From positions 1-12,138 of the forward strand of contig JAJKFJ010024745.1 of assembly GCA_027382625.1 (NCBI GenBank): a stretch of 12,138 nucleotides of DNA, written 5' to 3'. This DNA comes from Tetmemena sp. SeJ-2015. Lineage: Eukaryota; Ciliophora; Spirotrichea; Sporadotrichida; Oxytrichidae. The notes beneath the pieces were generated by a model, which searched no databases, was not told the origin of the DNA, and saw only the letters and a list, made by a program, of their open reading frames with translations. Below, piece after piece: positions 1-9,006 of this stretch (within the stretch, counting starts at the first letter, position 1; the number at the start of each line of letters is the position of its first letter). The translations under genes were made by a program, and so were the position numbers.

Positions 1-197
1 ATAGTTTAAACGCCCACCGACTTCTCAACTCTTGGCTTGACAATTTAAAGCACAGAGATCTCTTGCTCGAGCTCAAGTTCAGAGAGCTCTCCCTTGCACT
101 TAGTGCACACAGCATCTTGTTTGGTTGATGTTCCGAACATTAGTTTAGCTTGTGTTTGCTAAGGTTGTACTTGTCTCTTAGCTAGGTTGGTTGCCAT
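1..197 (-). CDS. 5' part of an unrecognised gene with a CxxC motif (partial, runs off left edge)
   Basis: On the minus strand an ATG at 197-195 opens a frame of 65 codons that reaches the window edge with no TGA. An in-frame TGA lies a short way upstream of the ATG, which supports this start. The product starts MATNLAKRQ, is rich in Gln and Lys, carries a 'CTKCKGEL' motif (a CxxC pair, possibly half of a zinc site), and then an acidic Leu/Glu stretch that could form a helix. One TAG and two TAA codons must be read as Gln. The stretch is clearly richer in G+C than the DNA after it, as expected for coding sequence. I do not recognise the family. If TAA/TAG were stops, only a 16-residue peptide would remain. 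The upstream DNA from 198 is AT-rich and would hold its promoter. Confidence 0.55.
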
Positions 198-1755
198 CTT
201 AAATTCAAATTTTAAATTATGAAGAGCCCGTCAGTTGTTATTCTTCTCTTATTCCTACAATAACGCAATTGTAGTTTTATATACTTATATTCGAACTTCT
301 ATGTTATCTTGCTTTTTTTAGCAAATCTTATTAATTAAGGTGTTGTAGGTGTGAACACAGTTTCGACAGTACATACAAATTTTGCGCTATCCCTCTCACA
401 TATGAGCAGCTATTCGTAAATATCTTTGAGGCTATTTTAATAAAATGTGCTTAGTGAAGTCTATAACAAGCTTCACTCAATTCATAGATTTGTACTTTGT
501 ATCATTTCAAGATATTTGCTTCTACTCCATCAGATGTGCGTTTGCCAAGAGTTTGAGGATAAATCAAATAATTGATGTGCACATCTTGAAAAGAATGTTA
601 CAAAGAACAGCTGCAAATCCTAACATTATTATAAGCAACTTAAATCCGAGATTATAGTACGTGCTGGCACTCTTTCATTTTTGCGATGGAGTTGATGGTG
701 ATAATTAGCTTTTACTTCTGATAAGACGACCTCATATAGACTGTAGAGTCATAACGATAATGAGATAAGTAGGTTTTTTTAAAATAGAAATTTGTGTTTT
801 ACTCGTATGATTATAAGTATTAATAAAAAAATTAATTATGCACAACATATTCTCACTTTCTTATAATATTATGGAAGTTTTGAGTAGCGAAGTTTTCGGG
901 CACTGATTATCCTTAACACCAACTTTAGATAAAAGTTAAAATCTAGCTTATTTATAATAATCATAATAGCTACGATAAAACCAGCTAAAAGATTAAGAAT
1001 CAACGCAGGGTTGAAGGTAGCTGCTGCTTAATAATTACCAGTATTTAAAATACAGCAAGACTCTGAAAGAAAAATATACTTAAGAATTTAAAACAGAATC
1101 GAATGAATTTTTCTTTGAAACGAGCCTTTTGCCTTTCCTTGAACATTTCAGGCTTTTTAATTTAACATATCTCTAAATTTAATAGTGGAAACTAACAGCT
1201 TTAACTTCAGCTATAGCAGCAATAATAAAAAATCCCTGTTAGTATAAGCCATCTGAAAATATTGAGAATGATAAGGCCAATATCTAGGAGAAACGTAGGC
1301 AAGAAAAAATGCCAACAGAGACTTGGCTGTTTTAGAGAGTTCATCATAAATCCATAAAAGAGAAAATTGTGCCCTTTTTACAATTTCAGAGTCATTCAAG
1401 ATAGGAAAGACAAAAACTAGCTTTGAGAACTATAACATTCATAAGTAATCCACTCTCCCATAAATAAAAAATAAAGCTAATAAAAATAAAGAATAGTGAG
1501 GATAGAAAAGTAAGGTGACAGTTTTTACAAGGATCTTCTTATTTGTTAGTCTTACCATTCAAAATAATATAAGTATTTTTAATCAGTCATATATAATTTA
1601 TATCACTACTTTAAGAGTTGATATCATGATTAAAATATTAAGAATCCTCAATCTCGCATTAAATTCTTTAGTATAGTAGATCAAATTACAGATGGAAAAA
1701 TCGTCCTATAAGTAAGGAAATACAAATATTTTTACATTTCTTTTGGTAGATATTA
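198..1755. other. AT-rich stretch without an assignable gene
   Basis: No gene can be assigned here with confidence. Frames stay open by chance on both strands when only TGA is a stop. The best hints are a minus-strand stretch at about 1200-1440, which gives hydrophobic, membrane-like peptides in two frames, another minus-strand hydrophobic peptide at about 560-660, and a plus frame at 1518-1760 (TVFTRIFLFVSL...). The last could be an upstream part of the membrane-protein gene that becomes recognisable from about 1756. None has a homologue elsewhere in the window, so none is called. Confidence 0.4.
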
Positions 1756-3398
1756 AAATCTGATGAGCTAAAGCCAAAGTAGGCATAAAGTTTAAAAAGC
1801 GACAGAGTTGCCTTAAATTCATTGATTCAAATATATAGTGTGCTGTAATATTTTATTAGATTTCATTAGAGCCAGAAAATAAAATAGATAATGTTATGCC
1901 ATATGTATCTCGACCTCTTTAAATAAATCATATAAGCATAAAACTAAATTGACTTTAGCTCGCAGCTTTAATACCAAAGAAGAAAGAAGACATTATAAGA
2001 TACCAGAGTGGAGAAGATTGAATATAAATCTATAAATCATTTAGATTAAGTATTCAATTTTATTTCAAAAAAGTTAAAAACTCGTGACTCTCTACCTGCA
2101 ACGAAATGTCTAATTTTTTAAGAATAAGTTTTAATATTTGAAAAAGTAATTAGTTAAGCAGATAATTTAATAGAGATTAGACAGTGCTTATGAACTTAAT
2201 TTCTCGTTGACGTCTTTCATTTTGAGAAAATCTCTTCGAGAATTAAATTTCCTTTTTCATAATCATTATATTTTAAGATTTGATGCCTTGTTGTTGCTCT
2301 AAGAAGTTACAAAGACAAGACATTTTAATTGATTTAAAGTATAAAAAATTATTACAATTTATTTTAGACATATTAATTCAGAAGGGAGTGGAATAGTTAT
2401 AAAAAGAATTTGACGTTATAAGATTCTTAAAGAAGGCTAGAATTTATATTAACATATATGTTAAATTGCTGAAGCACTTGGCCACATGTCTCTCTCGCCT
2501 TTTTAGAGAGATTTAATTCCTTACTTAAATAGCAATCTATTGACCTCTAAAGATATTTATTTATCAATTATAATATATTAGATCATAAGCCAATGACATC
2601 TACATATCTAACAGGCCATAATTCATCTACGAGAAATAGTGTGAGATACACTTCAGATCTCTTATAAGCCAAAGATATATTTTCTATATTTACTCTGAAA
2701 TTAATTTATCGATAAAACTTTCAAGAAAGAGATAGAGGATATTTATCAAAGTAAAATTTGAAGTAAGAAGTTTCTTTAATTCATATTGCTACCAAGAGTT
2801 TGAAGTCTTAGAAATTGATGAGACTAGTAAGAAATCTTGCTTTTCCAACTGTAGGTAGTGACCAGATAGAGATGCTCGCTTCTAGCTAGGCCTACTAAAA
2901 TTTGGAGAAATAAAATAAGCCTCCAAATGATTTCAACCTCAATTCTTTAAGCAAAATTTAAAATCTAAAGCGCAGTAGTGGCAAATCAATTGTTGGATAA
3001 AATTAATTTTACCTTCAATCTTAAGGGTTTTATTTGTTGACGTAAACGAGAAATAAGGAAAACTAAATTTTACGATTTCAGTATTTAATTGAAGCATTTA
3101 CAAACTATAATCTGAGCAAGGGCTTAAATCTGAAAAATATAAGAAGTAAAGAAGAATTAGAAAGCATACTCAAAGCGAGAGCGTAGTTAAAAAATCTGAT
3201 TCAAACTAGATATATTAAAGAAGAGGGTCTTCCAGCGATATGCTACTGATTAAAAAAATAACATCTTTTTAAATTCTAATTTATGGATTTATAATAGAAT
3301 TGAAAGAATTAATTGGAATTAAAGAGTAACCCCAAAAGGCAAAAATGAAAAACTATCATTACAGGTGTAACTGCGCCGAATAAACACGTTAGACATGA
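1756..3398 (+). CDS. Copy 1: C-terminal half of a ciliate multi-pass membrane protein, in several frames
   Basis: Homologous in order to 9635-11145, about 7.85 kb downstream. Blocks, with TAA/TAG as Gln: 1826-2270 (frame 2) ending near ELNFSLTSFILRKSLREL; 2277-2450 (frame 3) with DLMPCCCSKKL, QKGVEQLQKEF and DVIRFLKKAR; 2465-2560 (frame 2) with IAEALGHMSLSPFQRDLIPY; 2578-2700 (frame 1) with DHKP and NSVRYTSDL; 2711-2755 (frame 2) with DKTFKKEIEDIY; 2772-2863 (frame 3); and about 2940-3398 (frame 3) with LKSEKYKKQ and a basic, Ser-rich tail. A Cys cluster followed by 'EFD-VRFLKK-R' is what I recall from the cytoplasmic tail of a large ciliate membrane-protein family of unknown function, some annotated as cation-channel-like. 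The start at 1756 is only the earliest open codon with weak similarity; no transmembrane helix was found on this copy, so the N-terminal half is missing, diverged or lies elsewhere. Recognisable homology ends near 3240; the first TGA in frame is at 3396. It may be a gene with excised segments or a pseudogene. Confidence 0.65.
2449..2464. repeat. 16-bp perfect palindrome with a frame-breaking 8-bp core
   Basis: TTAACATATATGTTAA is its own reverse complement and lies inside copy 1 between the codons for '...KKARIY' and 'IAEALG'. Compared with copy 2 (10264-10291), copy 1 is 8 nt longer exactly here. The surplus equals the palindromic core CATATATG (2453-2460) and shifts the frame. Confidence 0.7.
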
Positions 3399-3845
3399 AA
3401 AAAGGAAAAAATAACTTAATAGACTTATCAAATTTAATAGACCAGTATTACTCCTTGTTCTTAGGCGATCACCATTAAGTAACATGGGAAGCGTATACAG
3501 CAGAGGTCAGGCCTCACATGAGCACCTTTACAGGCTGTGACTGCGAGAACAACAGTAGCATACTCTCCCAAATGACCCGCTGAGTTCACTTGATGATTTC
3601 TAAAGCATCCATTGATCCTTTTTAGGGTCACATAACTCCTTTGCATGAATCTCACAACTTTGGGTTAGCCACACATCCCTCTAATTGATAAACTTCACCA
3701 CTTACCTCAAATTACTAACCTAGATTGCCTTCAAGGAGAGGAGATAAACGCAACGTATCAGTGGCCCGCTGATCACCCTACCCCAGAGTAGCCGACTTTG
3801 GTGCCAAGTCACGGATCCAACATTTTAACTTTTTAATTTTGATTT
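3350..3845 (-). CDS. Coding repeat, left copy: unrecognised protein with one frameshift
   Basis: Read on the minus strand from about 3845, this encodes in order KLKSQN, VTWHQSRLLW, SNLRQVVKFINQRDVW and ELCDPKKDQW. It then shifts by one base near 3555 to continue as ATVVLAVTACKG, RPDLCC and FFHVQ, then LFGAVTPVMIVF in yet another frame near 3350-3390. The plus-strand copy at 4961-5640 shows the same blocks at about 65-70% DNA identity by eye. In the aligned 'TVV-A' codons the changes are mostly at third positions, so the family evolved as protein. The right copy has an extra 19 or so residues before 'DP' and an extra 120 bp or so near its 3' end. G+C is well above the surroundings. Its repetition and opposite orientation suggest a mobile-element gene, but I recognise no transposase or reverse-transcriptase signature. 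The frameshifts suggest a dead copy. Confidence 0.6.
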
Positions 3846-4205
3846 CTCATAGAAAGAGTAAGCAGGCCATGAAAAATTTATAGTGAGAAACGCAAAATCA
3901 TTAATTTTTCTTTTGGAGACAGTAAATAAGAAACTCTCATATTTTATTAAAGCTTTTAAATTTTATTTAAAAATCAAAAAACACTTTTAATAACCTTTTA
4001 TTAACTTTTCTCATTTCACTTTAATTAATAAAAAAAGGCCAATATATTTTCTTCTTCGACTGGTTAATTTAATAAGGTTAATTTTTAAAAAATGAAGTTA
4101 TGGATATATAAATGCTTTTATTAATTAATTAAATTAATAAATTTACATAATTAATTCGCTAAATTATTTTTCAATTAATCGAAAAATATTTAGCTTGATC
4201 AAGCT
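3846..4205. other. Very AT-rich spacer upstream of the membrane-protein gene
   Basis: The spacer is rich in TTAATTAA-like words (4010-4170) and holds a 14-bp palindrome, AGCTTGATCAAGCT, near 4192-4205. The minus frame of the left coding repeat stays open into about 3897, but similarity with the right copy stops near 3845. No gene is seen. As the only DNA between two divergent coding units, it would have to hold the promoters of both if they are expressed. Confidence 0.4.
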
Positions 4206-4305
4206 CATCAAAATATTGCTAAAAAAGGTAATCATTTAATTAAGATATTGAGTCACTCTTAAAGCTTAAGTGAATTTCAAAAGGAAAATTTAAAATATTT
4301 TGATG
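4206..4305 (+). promoter_or_regulatory. Nested inverted repeat that covers the presumed start codon
   Basis: CATCAAAATATT at 4206-4217 is the exact reverse complement of 4294-4305, whose last three bases are the ATG of the downstream frame. Inside the loop, 4253-4273 is a second imperfect hairpin (TCACT/TTAA paired with TTAA/GTGA, one bulge). If transcribed, the outer stem would pair the start codon. It could equally be a chance fold in AT-rich DNA or a boundary signal. Confidence 0.35.
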
Positions 4306-4984
4306 AAAGAATTATTAAAAAAGAGCTTGGTATCAAGGCTAGCGTATGTTTTGGAAAGAAAAGTGCGGAAAATTGACAAGTTCGGATTTCCAGTCTCTCT
4401 CACCTACAAGAGAGAAGTATCCTATTAGTCACTATTCGGAGGCATCATGACCATATTTTCAACGCTCGCTCACATAGCTTTCTTTGCTATTCAATTTAAA
4501 TTGGCATGATGATAATATAATTGTAAAGAATTTGATAAGGCAATAAACCATACACAGTTTACGATTAATAACACTAACTATGACTTTTTTGAAAAATTAT
4601 TATTTTCATATGTTAAGGATCTCTACCGCGACGATTGAGATGTTGTATTTAAATATAAAAGTTATTTGGTCTTGAAGACTTTGACTATGCAGTGTAACTT
4701 GTATACCGCGGCACCAATCTATTTATTTAATCCAAGAATAAAAATAAATTATTTAAGTTTGAATACAACTATAGGTTGGAATTTAATAAAAGACTAAGAA
4801 AAAGAGATTAATAAATGCCCTTGCGCATTTAGTAATAATTATTTCCTCCTCCTCGTATCTGATTAGATTTTAATTGGAGTTGTGAAATACTATCTATCAC
4901 CTAACCTAATTGTTATTGCTCTGAATTCATAACTAACTCAGCTTTCAAATTATTCTCATTATTAAATTAGAAAGTTAAAATTTA
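4303..4984 (+). CDS. Copy 2, segment A: N-terminus, first transmembrane helix and start of outer domain
   Basis: One frame runs from ATG 4303 to at least 4984, with TAA/TAG as Gln and TGA at 4507, 4510 and 4636. The protein starts with a short basic region (MKELLKKSLVSRL), then the motif KIDKFGFPVSLTYKREVSYQ (residues about 24-43). A helix then begins with a Gly-Gly pair (LFGGIMTIFSTLAHIAFFAI, about 45-64). I recall 'D-FG-P--LTY----Y-T--GG' as the N-terminal hallmark of a large ciliate membrane-protein family. The following 150 or so residues, with three Cys near 'KCPCAF', would be the outer domain. If TGA is stop, the product ends after 68 residues, just past the helix. If it is Trp, the frame continues into the right coding repeat. 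An in-frame TGA at 4249 lies upstream, so ATG 4303 is a reasonable start. It is either the N-terminus of copy 2 or of a separate gene whose tail is lost. Confidence 0.65.
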
Positions 4985-5640
4985 GAACCTGTGACTTTGC
5001 ACTAAAGTTGGTTTTTCTGAGAAGCAGCCATAACTTAATGACCATTGCTGCTTTGTGTTTGCCCCTGAGGCAAGTTTAGTAATGCATAGTAAGTGGTGTG
5101 GTCTCTCTAATAGAGGGGTGAGTGGATTTCTGCGAACCACAAAATTGTGCGATAACTGTACTACCTTCAAGCCTTAGCCCGTTGGCTCAAGATTAGTGAC
5201 CTCCCTGTGAAAATTTTATGGGATCCAACAAGGTGCAACGCCTGAGGTATAAAAACTCAGAAACTGGCTGGTTAGATGTAAGAGAAAACAGTAGTAATCG
5301 CACATGAGGCCTTTGAAGGTATTCTGAGGCCTGACCACTGCTAACGCTCTACCAATTTTACTTATTGGTGATTACCTAACAACAAGTAGTCATACTGGTC
5401 TAGTAAATTTGGTAAAGCTGTTGCTTTTTTCTTTTACCATGTCTAACCAACCCTGGATTCGAGGTTTTTTTGCCCAGATGGGGTGTGGCCGGCAGATTTA
5501 AGAGTACTCAGAGTAAGAGCTGACAGGGGATCCTCTCTCACCCCAAATAAGAGCGGTGTGTGATTAATTGAGGTCATGGGCTGAAACGTGTTTTTTTTCT
5601 TCAGAGCGGTTACACTTGTTATGATCGTGATTAATAATAT
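4961..5640 (+). CDS. Coding repeat, right copy: unrecognised protein in one frame with internal TGA codons
   Basis: One plus frame (codons starting at 4982 + 3n) spans the whole block, with TAA/TAG as Gln and several TGA codons. Blocks: KLESQN, VTLHQSWFFW, SNAQQVVWSLQQRGEWIS, ILWDPTRCNAW, KTVVIAHEAFEGILRPDHC, FFFYHVQ, then FFRAVTLVMIVI at about 5597-5635. It matches the left copy on the opposite strand block by block. TAA at 5003 aligns with CAA (3800-3798), and TGA at 5018 aligns with TGG (3785-3783). A second TGA (5243) lies one residue from a TGG in the left copy (3611-3609). G+C is above the flanks. The two copies point away from each other around the membrane-protein segment, so the copies were inserted or inverted relative to one another. 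I see no DDE, integrase or polymerase motif that I can name. It overlaps the open tail of segment A in another frame. Confidence 0.55.
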
Positions 5641-7443
5641 CCCGATTGGTTAACTCCTTAATTCTTCTTATTTTTTGCCAATCATCTTATTTCTTTAATC
5701 CAATTTGATTTTGGTAATTTACTTCGCTTTTGGTGATTAAATCCTCTTATTGATAACTGAGACTATATATATATTGCGTAAATAATTAGAATTTATGAGT
5801 AAGTGGGATTAACCCTCGATTATATGATTGATTCCTTAGTCGTTACAAATGATAATAAAACATTAACTTCTCTAACTCTTTATTATAAAATTCTTAACCT
5901 CAATTATCTTTAAATTCTGAGGTATATTGCTTCTTAAAATCTGTAAACTTACTTCTCAATATCCTATGTCAACAAATATAAATGTAATCTATAATTTAAA
6001 TTAACTACGAGTCATCTTTTAAGACAGATCCCAAAGAGGGAGAATTTCCTTATGACTAAAAGTCAACTTATGTTCCGATTTATTTTTAAAGATGGACAGA
6101 TGCACCTTTTATTAAAATATTTTGAATGCACACCCTCTAGGTTTAAAATATATTTTTAGTTTATGGGAATTTCACAAGATAATATTGATGAATTATTTTT
6201 CTTACTTATGATATATATCCTTTATATTTTTGAATACTTCAAATTGGTGGTGTCCTCAGCATACTAATTTCACTGTGGCTGGCACTCTCTCAAGCTCGGT
6301 CAGGAAGTTCTTCATTATGTAGATCTCCTATTGCAACCCATACCTTCTAAAGCTAATTAAAATTAATTGATAAAATATTAGCTAAATTTTAAGGTGACAG
6401 AGTTAACAACTATCATATTTCAATTTTTCATTTAAAAAATGAGTATTTCGCTAAAATTGATATAAATTAGTATCACATGATTAAAATTTCGCAATTAGCC
6501 ATAAAATTGATTTTTTTCTCGGTTTTTTTTATAGTACAAATTGACCTTTACCCAGGTTTTTTTTGCCATTTTTACTCACTAAGCAAAGTGAAATATAATA
6601 TTTTAAATAAACAGCTTTGATTATTATAGTTATAATTAAGTTCTCCTATTATATCTTTATGAATGAAGAGAAGCTTTGAGCCTTTATAATTGATTTACAC
6701 CTTTTCTTATAATTCTAATATTTTTTTCACATTAAACTGATAATCTTTAATACGTCTAATCTTATTTAGTGAAGTTGATTATATCTTTTTTAAGGTAAGA
6801 GACTTGAAACTTAAATAATTGTTTAAATAGTTCTAAGAAAGGAAAAGATCAAGAGAATGATAGTTTAATAATGCTAAAGTTATAGAAAACGCGATCTAGC
6901 TGATCAAATTATGATTCTCACGATTATATAATTTTTACCAAATAAATTGAGAATTAATTGATTTTGGACAAATTTAAAATCTTAAATTTTAAAATCTCTT
7001 ACCATTAGGCATATTAAAGCAATTTGGCTTTGACTAATAATTTAAATCCAGGTTTTTATATATAATAGAGGAAGATATATTTCTTACCCCACCCCTTATT
7101 TTCCGAATGATACCTGCAAGACTAAGGAAGAAGCCGACTCTCTAATGTATTTAAATATAATTATAATGCCATAAACCACGCTTCTTATTTCAAAACTATT
7201 AAATAAAAAATATCCACTTTAGAGTATCTGAATGTGCATAATCTCTGAATTTAAATAAAAGAGAATTTTATCATAAATTATTTTGCTATTATGGTAGACT
7301 TATTTTTAAGGCTATCTAAAATGATTATTTGTCTTGAATTTTTAAAGATATGTTATTGCGGTATCCAGGAATTCTAATGAACTCATACTCCCAAAAAATG
7401 TAGTGTACCTATTGAAATTTTGTTTTGTGGAAAGGATATGTGA
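5641..7443. other. AT-rich stretch with weakly supported coding hints
   Basis: No gene is firmly supported. A plus frame is free of TGA from 5761 to 6474, about 238 codons, which is longer than expected by chance at this composition, but no part of it matches other segments. An overlapping frame at 6141-6616 carries the GG helix described separately. From 6620 to 7440 the DNA is AT-rich with short open frames and T-tracts; nothing else stands out. Confidence 0.4.
6141..6616 (+). CDS. Possible extra membrane segment with a GG helix (fragment)
   Basis: In one plus frame the block around 6234-6300 reads ILQIGGVLSILISLWLALSQ, a hydrophobic helix that begins with Gly-Gly after a short Leu/Gln turn. 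It resembles the second transmembrane segment at 8227-8283 (DALSITGGFSSIIMLVFGVL) in layout. The frame is free of TGA from 6234 to 6616, but has three TGA codons just upstream (6186, 6189, 6231). At about 1.1 kb of host-like DNA after the first helix (not counting the coding repeat), it sits where the second helix of the gene starting at 4303 could lie. If so, the helix at 8227 belongs to another gene. Chance hydrophobic translation of AT-rich DNA is the alternative. Confidence 0.3.
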
Positions 7444-8901
7444 CAAAATGAAAAATAAAATAGAGCTAGTTAGTTGCATATATTTAGAAATTTGTTCATT
7501 TTTCCATTCTTTTGCAGCTTAAATTAACCAACAAATATAATTTAGCTGAAGAGGGGTCTGAATAACAAAATCCATTTTTCAATCAACTTTATCGTATTTT
7601 GTTTAATTTATTTTGAGGGGGCTAAATTGTTTTTTAATGGAATTTATTTTGGCAAGACGAAGGTTAAGGCAAGTTATTTATAGAATTATTCTTATTAGGG
7701 GTTCTTAATTCTTTAATAATACAGAGCACTTTCTTATTGCTGAAATGACTTCTTATTTTGAATTATTTAAAATATGATCAATAGATTTAATGAAGCAGCT
7801 TCTTTCGTAGCTCCCATCAATATTTCAACTAATATTTATTTGAAATCAAATATACTATAAAATCTTGAACGCTTTACTTCAGTCAGGACACAAAGATGTT
7901 TTTCTATAAGATTAAAAAATAAATCGCATACCTCAAAGATTCCTGGCTCATCGCAGGTAAATTTAAAACATATTGCTATTTTATCTTCATTATTTTGTGT
8001 TCTAAAGTTTATGAATGAACAAAACTTAACTTATACAACTTTTCAAATTTAAAAATATCTAATTTATACTTTATAATTTTCAATACGAATAAGGGGATAC
8101 GCGTGCGAGATTCGACTCGTCTTTAATTAATATCTATATTTTCCAAGATGATATATTTATGTTATTATATATTTAAAAGATGAGTATGTTTCAACAACAA
8201 CTCGAACAAATTTTAATATTGTTGATGCTCTCTCTATCACTGGAGGATTCTCATCAATTATAATGCTTGTCTTTGGGGTCCTCACTATGAGAATTTAAAG
8301 GACTCTGTAAACTTGACAAATAATATTTTTTTGTTTTTTAGCTAGCTCACATTATGCCTATAAGTTTACTTCTTAACTATGTTAAAGAAACTTTTTATTT
8401 GCTTGGATGAGAATCAAAGCGGTCCATGTTCAAACCAGACACCATTTTTAAATCATCCCCATTATTTTTGCTCATATATTTTAAGCTAATAATCGAGACA
8501 TTAAGAAAATTCACACTAAAATGGGCTAGAAAAGCGAAAACAGTACTCCAAAGTCCTTAAGTCAGAAACATCAAGACTCTGATTTGAAAACATTTATTCA
8601 AAATAGTAATTCAAAGGATTCGATTATTATTGACAACTTAAGGAAATTAATTTAAAAATTATTATAACTTGTATTTTTAAATCAGAAGAACAAAAGTTTA
8701 ACTCAGAACCACCAATTATATAAAGCTAAAGACTCAACCAAAACTTGGGTTAACTATGAAGAACGAATAGTAAACGAAAATACTCTTAAAATTCAAGTAG
8801 GCCTCTTTGTTAAAATATTTATAAATTTTAGAAATCTTCAGTTGCAAATCAAAAAAAATAAGGTAATACAAAAGATAAGTAGTGAGGAAGAATTATATTT
8901 T
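7444..8901 (+). CDS. Copy 2, segment B: outer domain, second transmembrane helix and cytoplasmic linker
   Basis: One plus frame, with TAA/TAG as Gln, is broken only by TGA at 7741, 7759, 8149 and 8314 before the TGA at 8902. Blocks: IYFGKTKVKASY (about 7645-7680), SFVAPINISTNIYLK and NLERFTSVRTQRC (about 7800-7905), LVFNQYLYFP (about 8115-8148), and YLKDEYVSTTTRTNFN. Then the helix region VDALSITGGFSSIIMLVFGV (8221-8280) follows, and a long Lys/Gln/Ser-rich linker (MGQKSENSTPKS, DNLRKLIQKLLQL) to 8901. The charged 'D-Y-STTTRT-FN--DALS-TGGF' approach to a GG helix is what I recall as the second membrane segment of the same ciliate family. TGA 8149 falls inside this motif-rich region, which favours TGA as sense there. 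The segment is followed by the foldback transposon and then by the family's Cys motif, so it is probably the middle of copy 2. Confidence 0.65.
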
Positions 8902-9006
8902 TGAATAAATATGTTTTTGATATTTTAGAATAACTGTCGAGCAAAAATAATCATACATATCATATATCAGAAAATCATTCTGCCATAAAACTTCATATGC
9001 TATATT

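Noticed and set aside
445..657. Plus-strand 70-codon standard-code frame
   Set aside because: No similarity to anything else in the window, composition of AT-rich spacer, and equally open frames on the opposite strand.
1211..1399. Minus-strand 62-codon frame with a hydrophobic stretch
   Set aside because: Membrane-like peptides appear in two frames of the same strand, with no family motif and no homologue nearby; too weak for a gene call.
3461..3655. Minus-strand 64-codon frame as a separate gene
   Set aside because: It is only the second part of the left coding repeat after a one-base shift, with a false internal start.
4982..5170. Minus-strand 62-codon frame
   Set aside because: It is the antisense shadow of the right coding repeat, whose plus-strand protein is supported by the left copy.
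5335..5370. tRNA-like word on the minus strand (AATTGGTAGAGCGTT, like a D-arm / A box)
   Set aside because: No acceptor stem, anticodon arm or correctly placed T-arm follows; the nearest B-box-like word (about 5452-5467) is on the wrong side.
3350..5640. One transposon with about 0.5-kb terminal inverted repeats carrying the 4303-4984 segment
   Set aside because: The arms are diverged, contain coding sequence and end differently (an extra 120 bp or so in the right arm), with no target duplication seen; two separate copies of a coding repeat is simpler, though a composite element is not excluded.
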